From Curtobacterium sp. 458 (GTDB taxonomy: Bacteria > Actinomycetota > Actinomycetes > Actinomycetales > Microbacteriaceae): a stretch of DNA of 64,000 bases. The translations under genes and the position numbers were made by a program. Positions 60,894 through 64,000 of the stretch are shown piece by piece (the stretch's first letter is position 1; every line of letters begins with the position of its first letter). The notes beneath the pieces were generated by a model, which saw nothing but the letters and a program-made list of their open reading frames with translations, did no database searches and was not told the origin of the DNA. The stretch is from positions 3,610,687 through 3,674,686 of the forward strand of contig NZ_CP129104.1 in the NCBI RefSeq assembly GCF_030406605.1. The letters are read 5' to 3'.

Positions 60894-61537
60894 CGGTCGG
60901 CGCGCCGGTTGTGCTCGCGTCCGGCGGCGAAGGACGACAGCACACCGGTGCGGGCGAGTGCCCGGACCAGGAACCACGAGCCGACCCCGGCGATCACCGC
61001 GCCGGAGATGACCGCGCAAACGATGTAGACGACCTTGAACCCGAGCGCGTAGCCGGGGTACCAGAGGATCGAGTCGTTGATGCCGAGCGCGAGGCCGGCG
61101 GCGGCCCCGGCGAGCGCGACGACCGGCAGGCGGTACACGCGGTACAGGAACAGTGCCAGGACCAGTTCGGCGCCGAGGCCCTGCACGAGTCCGGCCTCGA
61201 GCGTGCCCCAGCCCCACTGGGTACCGAAGAGGGCCTCGACGGACGCGGCGACGATCTCGCCGTAGAGCGCGGCGCCGGGCTTCCGGACGACGATGGCGAC
61301 GACGGGCCCGGCGAGCAGCCAGACACCGCCGAACAGCGCCTGGGTGCCCGGGAGCAGGAGCTTCATCGCCGCGCTGAGGGGCTCGTAGGGGAACTCCCAG
61401 ACCCTGAAGACGACGCCGAGCGCGACGGCGAGGACGCTCGCCACGACGATGTCGACGACCCGCCAGCGCAGCGAGCGCCTGGGGGCCGGGACCGTCTGGC
61501 CGGTGGACGGAACGGTTGACTGGATGCGCGAAGGCAT
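60890..61537 (-). CDS. ykoE: Thiamine/HMP ECF transporter S component (YkoE family)
   Basis: The 215-aa substrate-binding membrane protein of the thiamine (or hydroxymethylpyrimidine) ECF importer. The segments WRVVDIVVASVLAVALGVVF, FPYEPLSAAMKLLLPGTQALFG (in two parts), KPGAALYGEIVAASVE and LGAELVLALFLYR match YkoE. About six helices are present. ATG 61537 has AGGAG upstream, which forms the 3' edge of the TPP aptamer. So ligand binding should hide the ribosome site when thiamine diphosphate is abundant. Confidence 0.93.
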   Translation of the reverse strand: MPSRIQSTVPSTGQTVPAPRRSLRWRVVDIVVASVLAVALGVVFRVWEFPYEPLSAAMKLLLPGTQALFGGVWLLAGPVVAIVVRKPGAALYGEIVAASVEALFGTQWGWGTLEAGLVQGLGAELVLALFLYRVYRLPVVALAGAAAGLALGINDSILWYPGYALGFKVVYIVCAVISGAVIAGVGSWFLVRALARTGVLSSFAAGREHNRRADR

Positions 61538-61547
61538 GGTGGTGACT

Positions 61548-61633
61548 CCTCCCTGCGCCGGCATGATCCGGATCAGGTTCGACGGTCGGAGCGCCGTTCG
61601 CTCCCTCTCAGCCCGGTGACCGGACTCCCGTGT
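61548..61633 (-). promoter_or_regulatory. TPP riboswitch (THI element) controlling ykoEDC
   Basis: The minus strand reads ACGGGAGT, then GGGCTGAGAGGG, a variable hairpin, GAACCTGATC, CGGATCATGCCGG and CGCAGGGA: all conserved TPP-aptamer blocks in order. The aptamer ends about 10 nt before ykoE, and its last block merges with the ribosome site (AGGGAGGAG), so control is probably of translation. TACACT (61649-61644) is the candidate -10. Confidence 0.95.
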
Positions 61634-61686
61634 GTGTGCCAGCAGTGTACTGCGCGCTGCGCTCGCGTTGCGCGTGGTGCGCATGA

Positions 61687-61734
61687 GACGGCCTGGAGGC
61701 ACGTGGCGGGCTCGCCACGTGCCTCCAGGCCGTC
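61687..61734. repeat. Palindromic GGAGGCACG element, 22-bp perfect hairpin
   Basis: GACGGCCTGGAGGCACGTGG through 61708 pairs perfectly with 61713-61734 (GGCT loop). It follows the stop of the GerW-like gene by 5 bp, so it terminates that transcript before the riboswitch promoter. It is the longest perfect copy of the dispersed repeat here. Confidence 0.8.
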
Positions 61735-61739
61735 GTCCG

Positions 61740-62063
61740 CTACTTCTTGAGGACCCGCACCAGCTTGCGGAGGACCGTGCCGGTCACCCAGATCACCGGG
61801 ATGCTCACCGCGAGCAGCGAGATGAGGTTCGGCTCGAACTCGAGGTCCTTGCCGGGGCGCCGGACGTAGGCGCCGACCGGGATCGAGGTGCCGCCACCGC
61901 CACCGCCGCCGCCGTTCTCGTCGTCCCCGCCGCCGCCGAAGCCGAACCAGGCGATGGAGACCGGGATGAGCGTCTGGTCGCCGACCTCGACGGGCTCCCC
62001 GTAGTTCGTGCTGACCCCGGCGGGGCGCACCTTGTCTGCGATCTGCGTCACGATGTTGGCCAT
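61740..62063 (-). CDS. GerW/YtfJ-like small protein (107 aa)
   Basis: The N-terminal half has [20 protein letters not shown], the core of GerW (sporulation protein YtfJ) family proteins. A Gly-rich strip ([16 protein letters not shown]) and the conserved [20 protein letters not shown] follow. A C-terminal hydrophobic segment ([19 protein letters not shown]) with a basic end suggests membrane anchoring. ATG 62063 lies 7 nt after TAGCCT (leaderless). The family is named from spore germination in Bacillus, but this organism should not sporulate, so a general envelope role is likely. Confidence 0.85.
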   Translation of the reverse strand: MANIVTQIADKVRPAGVSTNYGEPVEVGDQTLIPVSIAWFGFGGGGDDENGGGGGGGGTSIPVGAYVRRPGKDLEFEPNLISLLAVSIPVIWVTGTVLRKLVRVLKK

Positions 62064-62193
62064 GCGCGCGAGGCTACTCGGCGCTCCCTCCACAGGCGGG
62101 CGAGCACGGGGTGTTCATCCACCGCTGGGGCTTGTCTGCGGACGTGGAGGGGTGGCGCCGATATGTTGGCGCAACCCACACCTGGAGGACCGC

Positions 62194-64000
<1,807 letters not shown>

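Overview
The window is about 64 kb of very GC-rich chromosomal DNA (roughly 70% G+C by eye) from an actinobacterium. Gene content and protein style point to the Microbacteriaceae, and a plant- or soil-associated genus such as Curtobacterium is my best inference. The signs are tandem clpP genes beside trigger factor, an RpiB of the mycobacterial type, an actinobacterial Orn, EttA, GlgX and a fused YkoD, GTG/TTG starts and GTGA/ATGA stop-start overlaps, and many genes whose start codon sits 6-7 nt after a TANNNT box, as expected for leaderless mRNAs. No prophage, integrase, transposase or CRISPR array is visible; the region is ordinary chromosome with accessory metabolic islands.

Layout. 1-5 kb: end of an MHS-type transporter, valS, a small conserved protein, and an alpha/beta hydrolase divergent from a TetR regulator with twin operators. 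5-13 kb: M3 oligopeptidase, clpX, a copper pair (ycnI-copC), clpP2, clpP1 and tig. 13-15.4 kb: tRNA-Pro, a small membrane protein, tRNA-Gly followed by a tandem array of copies of its own 3' end, an ArsR-like regulator under a 32-bp palindrome with a small partner, and a DUF1905 protein. 15.4-25.3 kb: a glycan-utilisation locus with a secreted Endo H-type endoglycosidase, GH38 alpha-mannosidase, a GH5-type (probably GH5_18) beta-mannosidase, two ABC permeases, a lipoprotein binding protein and a divergent LacI regulator. Together these would cut, import and dismantle high-mannose N-glycans. 25.3-36.6 kb: a small protein, EamA exporter, two-component system, serine hydrolase, PaiB-like protein, amidohydrolase, Nei glycosylase, RpiB, XRE-cupin regulator, GNAT and a DsbA-like protein. 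36.7-46.8 kb: aminopeptidase N, MscS channel, truncated hemoglobin, SDR-like protein, two thioesterases, EttA and a secreted protein. 46.8-50.4 kb: an SSB paralogue, MsrA and several small proteins. 50.4-54.4 kb: tRNA-Arg, a P-loop kinase-like protein, a neuA-neuB-glycosyltransferase operon and a small thioredoxin. 54.4-57.7 kb: MarR-MFS operon, orn, tRNA-His and a small zincin. 57.8-62 kb: the thiamine ECF transporter ykoEDC under a TPP riboswitch with a coupled kinase-like gene, and a GerW/YtfJ-like protein. The window ends inside glgX.

Two non-genic themes run through the window. The first is a dispersed repeat with core GGAGGCGCGG or GGAGGCACGG. It occurs as long perfect hairpins between genes and as half-copies between genes and inside the termini or linkers of coding sequences. 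The second is the leaderless start architecture noted above, which reaches an extreme at 35202/35203, where two divergent genes share a CATG start and each appears to use a promoter inside the other's reading frame.
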